Below are positions 52,466 to 62,004 of a DNA stretch of 64,000 nt, piece by piece; position 1 is the first letter of the stretch; each line of letters opens with the position of its first letter. The stretch lies in NCBI GenBank assembly GCA_963739995.1, contig CAVUCH010000021.1:310001-374000 (forward strand), in the 5' to 3' direction. Under the pieces are notes generated by a model. The model saw only the letters and a list, made by a program, of their open reading frames with translations. It had not been told where the DNA came from and did not search any database. The translations under genes were made by a program, and so were the position numbers. This DNA comes from CAVUCH01 sp963739995. Lineage in GTDB: Bacteria; Acidobacteriota; Vicinamibacteria; Vicinamibacterales; JAENWD01.

Positions 52466-54205
52466 CTACTGGATGAGACCGGCGCGTCGCACCAGACTCT
52501 GCCACCGCGGATCGGCGCGGAGGTCGTCGAACATCGGCAACGTGAGCTCGACGATGCGAAAGACCCGCTGCTGATACGCCTCCTCGAGCCGCACGAACGC
52601 GGACGCCCGGTCGCCGAGTCCCACATCGACGACCGCAAGGTCGAATGGGGACACGTACCGTCGCTCGGACAACGCCGTGAGTTGGTCGAGGATGTCGATT
52701 GCCTTCGCCGTCTCGCCTGCCAGCGCGTACGCACGGCCCAGTAGTGCCCGATGATGGGGGGCCTGCGAAAGGCTCACGGCCTTTTCCAAGGCCGCCATTG
52801 CTTCACGACGCTCGCCCTTCTGCTCCAGCGACAGTGCGAGGAACCACAGGGCATTGACGTAATCAGGGTCGATTTCCAGAGATTTCCGGCATTGCTGAAT
52901 CGATTCGTCGTACCGGCGCGCCCGGTACAGAATCAGGCCGAAGTGGGCGATGTACCCATGCGAGATCGGGTCCAGCGCGAGCACTCGGCTGTATGCAGCG
53001 ACAGCTTCGCTGTGCCGCCCCCTGATCGACAAATAGTCCGCGAAATGTGCGTGCGTCACCGATTCGTTCGGGCTCAACTCCAGGGCCCGCCTGGCCTCCC
53101 GTTCCGCGGCGGCCCAATCCCAGTCGTAAAAGATGTGAACCGCTGCCAGCGAATTGTGCGCTGATGCAATGGTCTCATCCAGCTCCAGAGCCCGAGCGGC
53201 ATTCGCCTTGGCTTTCGGGAACATCTCTGCCGGAGGGCCCATCCCGAAAATACCGAGAAAGAAATAGGTCTGGGCGAGCTCGCCGAACGCCCTCGCGTAA
53301 TCGGGATCGAGCTGGATTGCCCGATTGAAGAGCCCGATGCTCTTCTCCAAATCGATCGGCGTCATCTTGTCGCGGCAGAAGTTCCCTTTCAGGCACGCCT
53401 CATACGCCTGCGGGTGAACATGGCGCGCCGGGTTGGCGCGCGCATGTTCCGGAGCGACCAGCTTGTGAATCTCGTGGGCGATGCTGTGTGCGACCTCCGT
53501 CTGCAATTGCAGGATCTCACGCAGGTCACGCTCGTACCTCCCGCACCACAGGTGTTTCTCTTCGGCGGCGAGAATCAATTGCGCCGTAATCCGGACTTTC
53601 TGGTCCGAACGCAACACCGCGCCTTGCACGACTGCGTCGACCCCGAGTTCCTTCGCAATTGCCGGCAATAGTGTTCGCGTGCCCTTGTATGACATCACCG
53701 ACGTTCGGGAGATCACTCGCAGGGAGGCAATCTGCGCAAGGGCGCCGATGAGTTCATCCGTCAAGCCGTCCGAGAAGTATTCCTGCGAAGGGTCTCCCGA
53801 GAGATTCTGGAGCGGCAGCACCGCCAGCGAGTCAATCGTCGCGGGATGCGGTCGGGTAGCATCGCGGGCGCGCGACGACCTCTCGACCGGCGCAATGAAG
53901 CGATATCCCCGCTGGGGCAGGGTCTCGACGTAGCGCGGCTTCTCGGCGTGATCCCGCAGGGCGAAGCGCAGCTTGTTGATCGCCTTGTTCAAGCCGCGAT
54001 CGAAGTCGACGAAGGTGTGGACCGGCCAGAGTCTTCCAGTGAGCTCCGCCCGCGTCACCACCTCGCCAGGACACTCCAGGAGCGCGATGAGGGCCTGAAA
54101 GGGCTGCTCTTGCAGACTGACTCTGACGCCTTGGCGGCGCAACTCTCCCGAGCCCGTATCGACCTCGAACGACCCGAAGCGGATCAGCGGCGGCGCGGTG
54201 CGCAC
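52466..54205 (-). CDS. CadC-like winged-helix regulator with TolB-like domain and TPR repeats
   Basis: About 579 residues. The N-terminal OmpR/PhoB-type winged helix (about 5-105) has IRFGSFEVDTGSGELRRQG, VSLQEQPFQALIALLECPG, WPVHTFVDFDRGLNKAINKL and VETLPQRGYRFIAPV. A TolB-like domain follows (about 125-250; SLAVLPLQNLSGDPSQEYFS, GLTDELIGALAQI), then TPR repeats to the end. No membrane helix is obvious between the DNA-binding and TolB parts, so it is probably cytoplasmic. The frame extends to 54307, but a GTG at 54205 lies just ahead of the conserved domain and TATACT lies 8 nt upstream, so a short-leader or leaderless GTG start is proposed. Output likely transcription of linked or unlinked genes. 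Confidence 0.88.
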   Translation of the reverse strand: MRTAPPLIRFGSFEVDTGSGELRRQGVRVSLQEQPFQALIALLECPGEVVTRAELTGRLWPVHTFVDFDRGLNKAINKLRFALRDHAEKPRYVETLPQRGYRFIAPVERSSRARDATRPHPATIDSLAVLPLQNLSGDPSQEYFSDGLTDELIGALAQIASLRVISRTSVMSYKGTRTLLPAIAKELGVDAVVQGAVLRSDQKVRITAQLILAAEEKHLWCGRYERDLREILQLQTEVAHSIAHEIHKLVAPEHARANPARHVHPQAYEACLKGNFCRDKMTPIDLEKSIGLFNRAIQLDPDYARAFGELAQTYFFLGIFGMGPPAEMFPKAKANAARALELDETIASAHNSLAAVHIFYDWDWAAAEREARRALELSPNESVTHAHFADYLSIRGRHSEAVAAYSRVLALDPISHGYIAHFGLILYRARRYDESIQQCRKSLEIDPDYVNALWFLALSLEQKGERREAMAALEKAVSLSQAPHHRALLGRAYALAGETAKAIDILDQLTALSERRYVSPFDLAVVDVGLGDRASAFVRLEEAYQQRVFRIVELTLPMFDDLRADPRWQSLVRRAGLIQ

Positions 54206-54371
54206 GGCACGAGTATACCCGGCCTCGTCATCAACCCTCCTTCTTTTCGCGCAAGTCACTGATTCCTTGACCGTTGCCGGGGAACATACGCGGAAGATAG
54301 GGAGCACCGCGCGGCCATTGAGGCCCGTTGTCGAAGAACCGTATAGTCGGCCGACCTTAAAGGAGGTCTCA

Positions 54372-54836
54372 ATGCGAAATCAATCAGTCACGAGAATTTC
54401 GATGGTGGTCATGGTAGCGTGCGGTCTGCTGGTCGCAGGATCCTCGGTGCGGGCCGAATCCGAAGGCCCGAACGCGTGCACGAATGGAACCCTGCGAGGC
54501 GCTTACGGTTACACCACCGAAGGCGTTCTGATTGGTATTCCCGGGCTGCCGCCCGAAGTGCAGTTTCGCTCTCTAGGCGTGGCTCGTTTCGATGGCAAAG
54601 GTCACATCACGTGGGTGGAGCACACGGTCGTCAATGGCACCCTGGTGATCCCCGACTGGGCCGAAGCAACCGGGACGTATACGCTCGATTCCAACTGCAC
54701 GGGAACGGCCGTCGTCATCACTCCCAACCACTTTGCGCCGCTGAACCTCGCCTTCGTCGTCGTGAAGCAGGGCAAGGAAGTCCGCACCTTGCTCGACACG
54801 AATGCGATTGTCGGCGTGTTCAACAAGATCGAGTGA
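54372..54836 (+). CDS. Small secreted protein, hypothetical
   Basis: A 154-residue protein with a signal peptide (ISMVVMVACGLLVAGSSVRAE). The mature part begins ACTNGTLRGAYGYTTEGV and is beta-rich, with FRSLGVARFDGKGHITWVEH and DSNCTGTAVVITPNH, suggesting a lipocalin-like or small beta-barrel fold with two cysteines. Perfect AAAGGAGG 7 nt before the ATG, preceded by TATAGT at about 54341. Divergent from the CadC-like regulator, a plausible controller. No function known, but many Acidobacteriota secrete proteins with this NGTLRGAYGY opening. Confidence 0.7.
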   Translation: MRNQSVTRISMVVMVACGLLVAGSSVRAESEGPNACTNGTLRGAYGYTTEGVLIGIPGLPPEVQFRSLGVARFDGKGHITWVEHTVVNGTLVIPDWAEATGTYTLDSNCTGTAVVITPNHFAPLNLAFVVVKQGKEVRTLLDTNAIVGVFNKIE

Positions 54837-54850
54837 CCGATTCGGACGAT

Positions 54851-54886
54851 AGGAAGCATTGGCGGGGGGCAGGTCGACGGAAGACC
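54851..54886. repeat. Short dispersed repeat, half copy
   Basis: AGGAAG, then a GGCGGGGGG tract and GACGGAAGACC in the same order and spacing as at 62292-62327. It lies just after the stop of the secreted protein and before the FAD-oxidoreductase fragment. Confidence 0.5.
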
Positions 54887-54887
54887 C

Positions 54888-55174
54888 ATCTCGCGGCGTG
54901 GGCCCTGGACAGAGTCTTCCACCTTCCTCCCCGCTGGCTCGATGTCCCCGTCGTCTATCGCAAGGGCCGCCTGCTGCACGATGGCGGGTTGTCGATGCCC
55001 CCAGGACTGTCCGCCATCGGCCTGCCATTCCCTCGCCGGCGAAAGTCGTCCTTCATCTATGGCGCGGAAGACGATGCGCGCGATGGGTTCCACGCCGCTG
55101 AACGCATCGACAGCTTCGTGACGATGGATGCATCGCAGCGAGAGGCGGCGAGGGAGTTCGGCCTGCCGGTGTGA
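54888..55174 (+). pseudogene. C-terminal fragment of a CzcO-like FAD-dependent oxidoreductase
   Basis: About 95 codons with VPVVYRKGRLLHDGGLS, GLSAIGLPFPRRRKSSFIYG and AEDDARDG. The pattern GL-x-x-x-GLPF followed by a basic patch and S-x-F-x-x-G is the C-terminal end of flavin monooxygenase/CzcO-like proteins. There is no start codon context or FAD-binding part. It therefore looks like the tail of a deleted gene, next to a repeat that may mark the breakpoint. Confidence 0.5.
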
Positions 55175-55236
55175 TCCCGGCGTTCGCCTTTCCGAGCCGC
55201 ACGTGCATGCCCGCCACTGCCGGCCGAACTCGGAGC

Positions 55237-58119
55237 TTACTTCTTCACAGCCGCCGACCAATTGAGCATGATCGTCACCGGTACCGACCGTGCTTCCTCG
55301 GTCGCACTGCTGATCAGGAAACGTTGGCCATCGGCAGTGGGGGCATAATGATGTGCCACCGCCTGTACCTCCATCCACTTGATGCGGGTGCGAAACAATG
55401 CCGTTGGTGCATTGACATCCAGGACCGTGGGGTGGCTCTTCACGCTCGCCGCCATCAACGTCTGGTCGGGCGCCAGGTAGAAGAGCTCCTTGCCGTCACG
55501 TCGCCAGTGCGGCTCGAAGCCGCCCCGGGTCGACACTTGCCGCTTGAATCCTGTCGCAGGAAACGATTCGACGTACACCTCGTAGGCGCCTGTCTCGTTC
55601 GAGATGTAGGTCAGCCACCGTCCGTCGGGTGAGAGCGCGCCGTAGTGCTCGTCGGCAGCGGTTCGAAGAACAGGACGCGGCTCGGCCTTGCCGTTCAGGG
55701 GCAGGACCCAGATGTCGCCGCCGGTCTGCGGACCGCTGCTGTCGTAGATCAGCAGGCGTCCGTCACTGGACCACCCTGACGGGCTTGCCGGGACATTCGT
55801 TTTGAGAAGAGGCTTCTCGGTCCCGGCACTATCGGCATTCAGCGCGTGCAACTGCGGCGGAGGCTCACGAATGGAGCTGAATGCGATGCGAGTGCCGTCG
55901 GGGGACCAGAGCGGAAATAGGTCGTGAGACGGGTGGAAGGTCAGCCTGGAAGGGATGTCACGGGCAAAATCCAGTCGCCACAGATCGAAGGTTCGGTTGC
56001 GCGGTTCGGCCTGATCATAGACGACGCTCGCGGCGTCGGGTGACAGGGACAAGCTGTTGAAGACACCCCTCGGCCCGGGACTCCCGATTCGCCGTCCGGC
56101 TCTATCGAACCAGACGAGCTCAGATTCACCGACGGCGCCCGCGAAGAACACGAGCGTGCCCGCGTCTGATACCGAAAACAGCCCCTGGTTGGTCACTGGA
56201 TTGAGTCCCACCCCGTTCGCCACCGCGATGCGATTCCCGTGCACTTCGAGAGTTGTTTCGTCGAACGCCTGCGCCAGCAGGGCCCCTTCCCGCCAGAAAA
56301 GGAGATACCCCGGTGCATGAACCGCACGTGACCGACCGGTGACCAGCCGCCTCGCCGTACTCGAGTCGAGTGAGGCGACGAACACCCCCGCGTTCTCGGG
56401 CTGGGCGGCCGCCGGAGCGAAGAACAGAAAATGCCGTCCGTCCGGGAGGAAGGATGGAAACCAAGGGGCCGAACCTGCAGGGCCGATTCGAACGGGAACG
56501 GGGGTAGGCTCGCCGCCCGCCGCGGAAATGCGGTACAGACCGCTAGACGGACGCGGCGCGAACAGAATGACGTCGTCCCGGTTCCAGGTGCCGCCTCGCG
56601 GAGCCCCGGCGTCGGCGAGCGTTCGGATTTGTCCCGTCTGTATGTCGACCGTCTTCAGCTTGCCTTGCCCGAAGAATCCGATCGACCGGCTGTCGGGTGA
56701 CCAGAAGGGCAGCGAGGCCCCGTCGGTTTCCGCCAGCGGCTGCGCGGCGCCAACCACGTCGAGCGCACGGGTGTAGAGCAGTTGCGTGCCGGTGGCGTCG
56801 TGTCCGACGAACAGCAGCCGGCTGCCATCGGGCGAAATGCCTGGGGCTTCGTCCGTTTCGAGGGACACTCCGACAGGGGGCAAAGCGGATGACACATGCG
56901 GCCGCACCTCCGGTGAGGGGCGTTGGGGAGTCCAGGCCCAGAGCGCCACGAGCGCGAGCCCTGTCATCGCCGCGACTGTCCATGCGAGAACCTCACGGCG
57001 TCGGTTCTGGGCGACTCCGGCCGGTAGGGTCATTGACGAGAGATGCCCGGCAATCCACTCCAGCTGCAGCAGCGCGTCATGCGCGCTCGCCCACCGGTCC
57101 TTGCGATCTTTCGCGAGGCAGCTGCGAATCACCTGATCAAGAGCAGGCGGTGTGAGCGGTTGGAGCGCGCCAACCGCTGGAGGGTCGGACGACAGGATCG
57201 CGGACATCACGGCGGCTTGACTCGTCCCCTCGAACGCTTTCCTGCCCGTGATCATCTCGTAGAGGACGGCGCCGAACGCGAAGATGTCGGCTCGTGCGTC
57301 GACCTCGCCTCCTTCGATCTGTTCGGGCGCCATGTACGGCAGCGTCCCTGCGATCATGCCGGGGAGTGTCTCGCTCGGGAATGGACGGCTTGCTATTGAC
57401 AGGTCGGCCGCGGCCTGGGGACGCAGCCGCGCGAGGCCGAAGTCGAGCAGCTTTGCGCCGGCCGACGTGAGCATGACGTTGCCTGGCTTCAGATCGCGAT
57501 GGACGACACCCTGCGCATGCGCAGCGGCCACCGACTCGGCGATCTCGACGGCCGTGCGGAGGGCTTGCGTGAGCGGCATCGGCCCCTTGCGCAGCCGCGC
57601 GGCCAGCGTTTCGCCTTCGAGATACTCCATGACGAGGAAATCGACCCCGTCCTGGTGGCCCATCTCATGCACCGAACAGATACGCGGATGTGATAGTCGG
57701 GCGATGGCGCGGGCCTCGTACGCGAAGCGCGCCCGGCCACGCGGGTCGGTTGCGGCATCAGGCGAGAGCACCTTGATGGCGACGTGGCGATCGAGTCGTG
57801 TGTCCCGGGCCTTGTAGACCTCGCCCATCCCGCCTGCGCCAACGAAACTCTCGACGGCGAAGACCCCGAGCCGCATCCCAGGTGTCAACGCAGGTGGGAC
57901 CCGTCCCGACTGGTCCAGGTTCGCGACGCCGGCGCGAGCTGGACGGCCGGAGAGGAACCCCTGGGCCTCCTCGTGTGCCGCGAGGAGCGCCTCGACGTCT
58001 TCGCGCAATCGCTCATCGTCGCCGCACTCGCTGGCGAGAAACGCGTCGCGCTCGGTGTCGGGCTGTGCCAGCGCCCCGTCGAAAAGCACGAACACGTGTT
58101 CCCAGCGGTCAGTAGCCAT
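55237..58119 (-). CDS. Ser/Thr protein kinase with PD40/TolB beta-propeller
   Basis: A 960-residue kinase. The N-terminal ~75 residues (WEHVFVLFDGALAQPDTERDAFL and a DDERLREDVEALLAAH helix) form the acidic module seen in kinases that follow ECF sigma genes. The kinase domain (about 85-350) has VGAGGMGEVYKARD, VAIKVLSPD, VHRDLKPGNVML, DFGLARL and YMAPEQIEGG. The membrane helix lies at about 375-395 (AWTVAAMTGLALVALWAW). The C-terminal PD40/WD40-like propeller (about 420-950) has SPDGSRLLFVG, WSPDSRSIGFFG, WSPDGTRIAFSS and SPDGRWLTYIS. It follows the ECF sigma gene by 84 bp on the same strand and likely acts with it. Substrate possibly the sigma factor. Confidence 0.93.
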   Translation of the reverse strand: MATDRWEHVFVLFDGALAQPDTERDAFLASECGDDERLREDVEALLAAHEEAQGFLSGRPARAGVANLDQSGRVPPALTPGMRLGVFAVESFVGAGGMGEVYKARDTRLDRHVAIKVLSPDAATDPRGRARFAYEARAIARLSHPRICSVHEMGHQDGVDFLVMEYLEGETLAARLRKGPMPLTQALRTAVEIAESVAAAHAQGVVHRDLKPGNVMLTSAGAKLLDFGLARLRPQAAADLSIASRPFPSETLPGMIAGTLPYMAPEQIEGGEVDARADIFAFGAVLYEMITGRKAFEGTSQAAVMSAILSSDPPAVGALQPLTPPALDQVIRSCLAKDRKDRWASAHDALLQLEWIAGHLSSMTLPAGVAQNRRREVLAWTVAAMTGLALVALWAWTPQRPSPEVRPHVSSALPPVGVSLETDEAPGISPDGSRLLFVGHDATGTQLLYTRALDVVGAAQPLAETDGASLPFWSPDSRSIGFFGQGKLKTVDIQTGQIRTLADAGAPRGGTWNRDDVILFAPRPSSGLYRISAAGGEPTPVPVRIGPAGSAPWFPSFLPDGRHFLFFAPAAAQPENAGVFVASLDSSTARRLVTGRSRAVHAPGYLLFWREGALLAQAFDETTLEVHGNRIAVANGVGLNPVTNQGLFSVSDAGTLVFFAGAVGESELVWFDRAGRRIGSPGPRGVFNSLSLSPDAASVVYDQAEPRNRTFDLWRLDFARDIPSRLTFHPSHDLFPLWSPDGTRIAFSSIREPPPQLHALNADSAGTEKPLLKTNVPASPSGWSSDGRLLIYDSSGPQTGGDIWVLPLNGKAEPRPVLRTAADEHYGALSPDGRWLTYISNETGAYEVYVESFPATGFKRQVSTRGGFEPHWRRDGKELFYLAPDQTLMAASVKSHPTVLDVNAPTALFRTRIKWMEVQAVAHHYAPTADGQRFLISSATEEARSVPVTIMLNWSAAVKK

Positions 58120-58203
58120 CCGATCAGCTCTCTCCGGGTGTGTGTCGCGGCCCAGCCCGCGCTCGCGCGTGACCGCGCCGTATGGCGTCTCACTTACCAG
58201 GCT

Positions 58204-58788
58204 TCATTCGGGAGTGGGCTCGCGGACGACGGATCGAAGGTCGCGGAACAGATACGCCCTGGCGCGCGTCCAATCGCGTTTTACCGTGGCCGGAGACAAC
58301 CCGAGCACTTCGGCCGCTTCCTCGACGGTCAGCCCTCCAAAGAAGCGGAGCTCCACGAGGTGGCCCAAGCGTGCGTCGATGGCGGCGAGCTTGCCCAGCG
58401 CGGCATCCAGATCGAGGAGGTGGACGTCGCGCGGCATCGTGGCCCCGACGTGGTCCGCCAGCAGCACCTTCCACCCTGCGCCCCCCCGTTTGGCGGCCCC
58501 GTGCGCGCGCGCGTGGTCCACCAGGATTTGGCGCATGAGCCGCGCAGCAATCGCGAAGAAGTGAGCGCGGTTCTGCCAGTGCACCCGCCGGACGTCGACC
58601 AGGCGCATGTAGGTCTCATGGACGAGAGCGGTTGGCGCGAGCGAGTGATCAAGCCGTTCGGCGCGCAGTCTCCTGCGCGCAACCCCACGCAGATCCTCGT
58701 ACACAACAGCCATGAGCCGGCTGTCTGCGGCCCGATCTCCCTGGCCCCACGCCACGAGCAACCCCGTTACATCCTCGTGGCAACGCAT
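58204..58788 (-). CDS. ECF sigma-70 factor (TIGR02999-like) linked to a kinase
   Basis: A 194-residue sigma factor. Region 2 about 30-100: YEDLRGVARRRLRAER, HETYMRLVDVRRVHWQNRAHFF, AARLMRQILVDHARA. Region 4 about 130-185: LVELRFFGGLTVEEAAEVLGLSPATVKRDWTRARAYLF, the SigK/ECF group typical of Acidobacteria and Planctomycetes. No anti-sigma factor is nearby; instead a Hanks kinase gene follows, as in ECF groups controlled by phosphorylation. It is the first gene of the operon, with an upstream gap of about 150 bp shared with the secreted protein gene at 58940. Confidence 0.92.
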   Translation of the reverse strand: MRCHEDVTGLLVAWGQGDRAADSRLMAVVYEDLRGVARRRLRAERLDHSLAPTALVHETYMRLVDVRRVHWQNRAHFFAIAARLMRQILVDHARAHGAAKRGGAGWKVLLADHVGATMPRDVHLLDLDAALGKLAAIDARLGHLVELRFFGGLTVEEAAEVLGLSPATVKRDWTRARAYLFRDLRSVVREPTPE

Positions 58789-58939
58789 CCCACGGTCCTG
58801 GTGACCCGATTCTAGCAGCCCGGCGGGAGGACGATGAGCCCCTTTCGGATCCGCCTCCGCTTCTAGTCAGCGGTACCGACGCCATCCAGACGCACGGGCC
58901 CGCAGGGACAGCGGGGAAACCCGCACAAGGAGGATGAAC

Positions 58940-59443
58940 ATGCACTCGACGATTCAACGCTCGGTCCGGGGTCTGACTCTGTTGTTCGTGGTTGCCGGCA
59001 CGATGGCGCTCGCGACGACTGAGGCTCACGCGCAGGAAGGTTCCGGCTCTCAGGCGAACCGGATCAACGGGGCATGGGTCCTGGAAGTCACCGTCGTTGA
59101 CTGCGCAACACGAGTTCCAACCGGGCATGCCTTCTGGTCCCTCGTCACGTTCGCGCAGGGAGGGACGCTGACGAACGTCACGACCGGGTCGAATCCCACG
59201 CTGCGCACTACCGGCCTCGGCACCTGGGAGAAACGGGGCGACCATACGTTCACGGCCGTGACGCTGGCTTTTCTGTTCACCCCAGCCGGCGCCTGGTCGG
59301 GGTCACAGAAAATCGCGAACGAGCTCGAAATCGGCAGTGATCCGGACAAGCTGACGGGAACCACAGAGGTCAATTTCTTCAACACGAGCGGGACTCTCAC
59401 CATGACCGCCTGCGCAGAGGTCGACGGCAGTCGCCTGGACTGA
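58940..59443 (+). CDS. Small secreted protein, hypothetical
   Basis: A 167-residue protein with a signal peptide (GLTLLFVVAGTMALATTEAHAQ). The mature domain is beta-rich: NGAWVLEVTVVDCATRVPTG, FWSLVTFAQGGTLTNVTTGS, LGTWEKRGDHTFTAVTLAFL, TGTTEVNFFNTSGTLTMTACA, a pattern of lipocalin-like strands with two cysteines. The second ATG (58940) fits the AAGGAGG ribosome site better than 58934. Divergent from the ECF sigma gene, so it is a candidate target of that sigma factor. Confidence 0.7.
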   Translation: MHSTIQRSVRGLTLLFVVAGTMALATTEAHAQEGSGSQANRINGAWVLEVTVVDCATRVPTGHAFWSLVTFAQGGTLTNVTTGSNPTLRTTGLGTWEKRGDHTFTAVTLAFLFTPAGAWSGSQKIANELEIGSDPDKLTGTTEVNFFNTSGTLTMTACAEVDGSRLD

Positions 59444-59628
59444 GTGACCAACGAAGACGCCTGAGGCCTGCGACGCGCGAGGATCTCGCCGGGCATTCCA
59501 CTGTCGGCGAGATCGCGCGCGGCGTAGGTGCTCTGCTCGACGGGGGACCAAAATTTCGATCTGCTGCCCGAACTGGCTTGCCGCGCGTCCGCTGTCCGGT
59601 CCCGAGCGCTGAGACGACAGGCGATCTG

Positions 59629-62004
59629 TCAGCGGCGGAGCGTAAACTGCGTGCCCCACTGGCGCGGGCTGCCGGGATGTGCGGTAAACGCGGGAAGTGG
59701 CACGTTGGCGGTGCCAGTGATGTACTCCGTGTTGCCTGTGTTGCGAACGAAGACGGCCATCTCCCATCGACGGCCTCGTGGCTCGAAGCCGGCCCGCAGG
59801 TGTACGAGCCCGTACGCAGCCTGTGTCTCGATTGCGTCGTTGAAGGGCGTGAAGAACACGCGGCTCTGCCACGACACATCACCTCGCAGTGTGGCCGTCA
59901 ACGACCGTCCGGCGGCAAACGCGTAGACCGCGGACCCGCTGCCAGACCATTCAGGCGCGTTGTTCAGTCGGTTGCCCGCCGCGTTGCGCGTCACGCCGGC
60001 GGGCCCGACGGCGATGTAGCGGCCGTAGGACGTGTCGAGCCACGAGATGTTGCCCGCGAACTGCACGCCGCGCCCTGGCGCCGCAGCCACCTCGACTTCG
60101 ATGCCCCGAATGGCCGCCGATGCAGCGTTGCTGATGTCGAGCACAGCGGGACGAACGAACGTCTGCACCTGTAGATCCCGATAATCACTGTAGTAGGCCG
60201 CCGCGTTCACACGGACCCGTCCGCCGCCCATAGTCTGCTTCAGGCCGGCTTCATAGCTCCAGGCGAACTCGGGGCCGAAAGCCAGGCCCGGCTGCATGCT
60301 GGTCGGGTTGAAGCCGCCACTTTTGAAGCCGCGCGTCGCTGAGACGTAGACGAACGTGCTGCCGGATGCCTGACTCTGAATGCCGATCTTGGGCGTCCAG
60401 GCATGATAGGTGGCCTCGTCGACCACGGCATAGAACGAGCCCGGAGCGGCGAGGGCTGCTGTCCCAAGGCGATATACGCCGCCGGTGTTATCGAGATCTT
60501 TCTGCTCGTCCGTGTACCGAAGCCCGCCGATCAGCGACACCCGACCCCACAACTTGCAGGTGGCCTGGCCGAAAAGCGCCCAAGCCCGTGTTCCGATCTG
60601 TGCGAAGGGCCGGATCTGAGCCCCTAATGGGTACACCGTGATCTCGACCTGGCCGTCATCATGTTCGTCGAAGAAGTACACGCCGCCGATCCAGGTGAGG
60701 TGCGGAGAGCGCTGCACGAGCGTCAGCTCCTGAGAAACCTGGCGCTGGACGTCAGGAACGTCGGATGTCTGCAACACCAGCTCAGTCGCGTCGGCGTCGA
60801 TGAAGAACCGGTAATTGGATCGTCGATAGGCCGTCAGGCTGTTCAGCGTCGTCGTGTCGTTCAGTTGGAGAGCGAGCTTGGCCGAGGCTCCCTTCTGCAC
60901 GTTCTTCCCGGATGCCAGGTGGCTCGCGCGCACCTCCCATAGGCTGGCCGGGCTCGCGTACGTGAACCGGGGCTTTGCCACGATGGGTTTGGCGTACGTG
61001 AGCGGGACGCCGTCGAAGCGTCCATAGTCGCCCGACAGCAGCAGCTCGGAGTTGGTCCCGAATACAACGCGCAGCTGCCCCCGGCCGGCCCATGTGTCCT
61101 CGCTGCCGAGCGAGTGATCAGGATGATCGAGATCGTTCACGAACCCTTCACGCGTGCCGCGGAGGAGGGCGAAGTTGCCCATCACCCTGTTCGTGATCAG
61201 CGGACCACTGACCGCGCCTTCCGCGCGGAGCAGTCCGTAATCACCGGCCGTGAGCCGACCGCTCGTCTCCAGAACATTGGTCGGCTGACGAGTGACGATG
61301 TTGATCGTCCCGCCAACGGAGTTGCGCCCGTAGAGCGTGCCCTGCGGGCCCCGCAGAACCTCGACGCGCTCGACGTTCACAAACTCCATGAGCGCCATCA
61401 CCGGCCGGCCGAGGTAGACCCCGTCGAGATGAACGGTGGAGCTGGGATCGGCACCTGCGACCGTGCTGTTCGTACCGATGCCTCGGATGGTCACCTGCGC
61501 CCCCCCGGTGTGCTGCGAGATGGTCACAGCCGGCACGAGGCGGGCGAGATCTTCGACCGTGTGAATTTCGAGCTGCTCGAGCGTCCTCGCAGGAACCACC
61601 GTCACCGCGATGGGTGTCGAGTCGATGTCGACAGCGCCGGTCTTGGTAGCCGTCACCGTCATAGTCTCTGAGAACGAAGAGACAGCGAGCACGAGATCCA
61701 GCGTTGTCGAATCGTCGTCCACATCCACAGCGATCGTCCGCGGTGCGAACCCACCAAGCGCGCCGGTGACGAGGTAATGACCGAGGGGGATGGAATCGAG
61801 CGCGTATCTGCCGTCATCGTCGGTGACCGCTGTTTGCGACGCCGCCGGCGGACCGCCGGTCACGGTCAACCTCACACCGGGTAAGACGTTCCCGGTGGTG
61901 TCCCGAACGACGCCAGCGAGCCGTCCTGCCGGCTGCGCCGCTGCCGCGTCCACTCCAGCACCCAGCAGGCAGACGGCGCACACGAACATTCGCAGAATCG
62001 GCAT
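59629..62004 (-). CDS. TonB-dependent receptor
   Basis: A 791-residue outer-membrane receptor. Signal peptide MPILRMFVCAVCLLGAG; carboxypeptidase regulatory-like domain (about 28-108) with LAGVVRDTTGNVLPGVRLTV; TonB-box-like segment SETMTVTATKTG; plug domain (about 125-235) with ARLVPAVTISQHTGGAQVTIRG and EVLRGPQGTLYGRNSVGG; barrel to the C-terminal end GTQFTLRR. The plug layout (VPARTLEQLEIHTVEDLARL) is of the TIGR01782/IPN-type group in which substrates may be sugars or plant compounds as well as siderophores. Complete frame. Next gene upstream is a di-heme cytochrome c. The gap 59444-59628 has no supported gene. Confidence 0.92.
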   Translation of the reverse strand: MPILRMFVCAVCLLGAGVDAAAAQPAGRLAGVVRDTTGNVLPGVRLTVTGGPPAASQTAVTDDDGRYALDSIPLGHYLVTGALGGFAPRTIAVDVDDDSTTLDLVLAVSSFSETMTVTATKTGAVDIDSTPIAVTVVPARTLEQLEIHTVEDLARLVPAVTISQHTGGAQVTIRGIGTNSTVAGADPSSTVHLDGVYLGRPVMALMEFVNVERVEVLRGPQGTLYGRNSVGGTINIVTRQPTNVLETSGRLTAGDYGLLRAEGAVSGPLITNRVMGNFALLRGTREGFVNDLDHPDHSLGSEDTWAGRGQLRVVFGTNSELLLSGDYGRFDGVPLTYAKPIVAKPRFTYASPASLWEVRASHLASGKNVQKGASAKLALQLNDTTTLNSLTAYRRSNYRFFIDADATELVLQTSDVPDVQRQVSQELTLVQRSPHLTWIGGVYFFDEHDDGQVEITVYPLGAQIRPFAQIGTRAWALFGQATCKLWGRVSLIGGLRYTDEQKDLDNTGGVYRLGTAALAAPGSFYAVVDEATYHAWTPKIGIQSQASGSTFVYVSATRGFKSGGFNPTSMQPGLAFGPEFAWSYEAGLKQTMGGGRVRVNAAAYYSDYRDLQVQTFVRPAVLDISNAASAAIRGIEVEVAAAPGRGVQFAGNISWLDTSYGRYIAVGPAGVTRNAAGNRLNNAPEWSGSGSAVYAFAAGRSLTATLRGDVSWQSRVFFTPFNDAIETQAAYGLVHLRAGFEPRGRRWEMAVFVRNTGNTEYITGTANVPLPAFTAHPGSPRQWGTQFTLRR

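Noticed and set aside
59444..59628. Possible transposase remnant between the secreted protein and TonB receptor genes
   Set aside because: Some short frames look faintly like transposase sequence, but no conserved motif could be identified.
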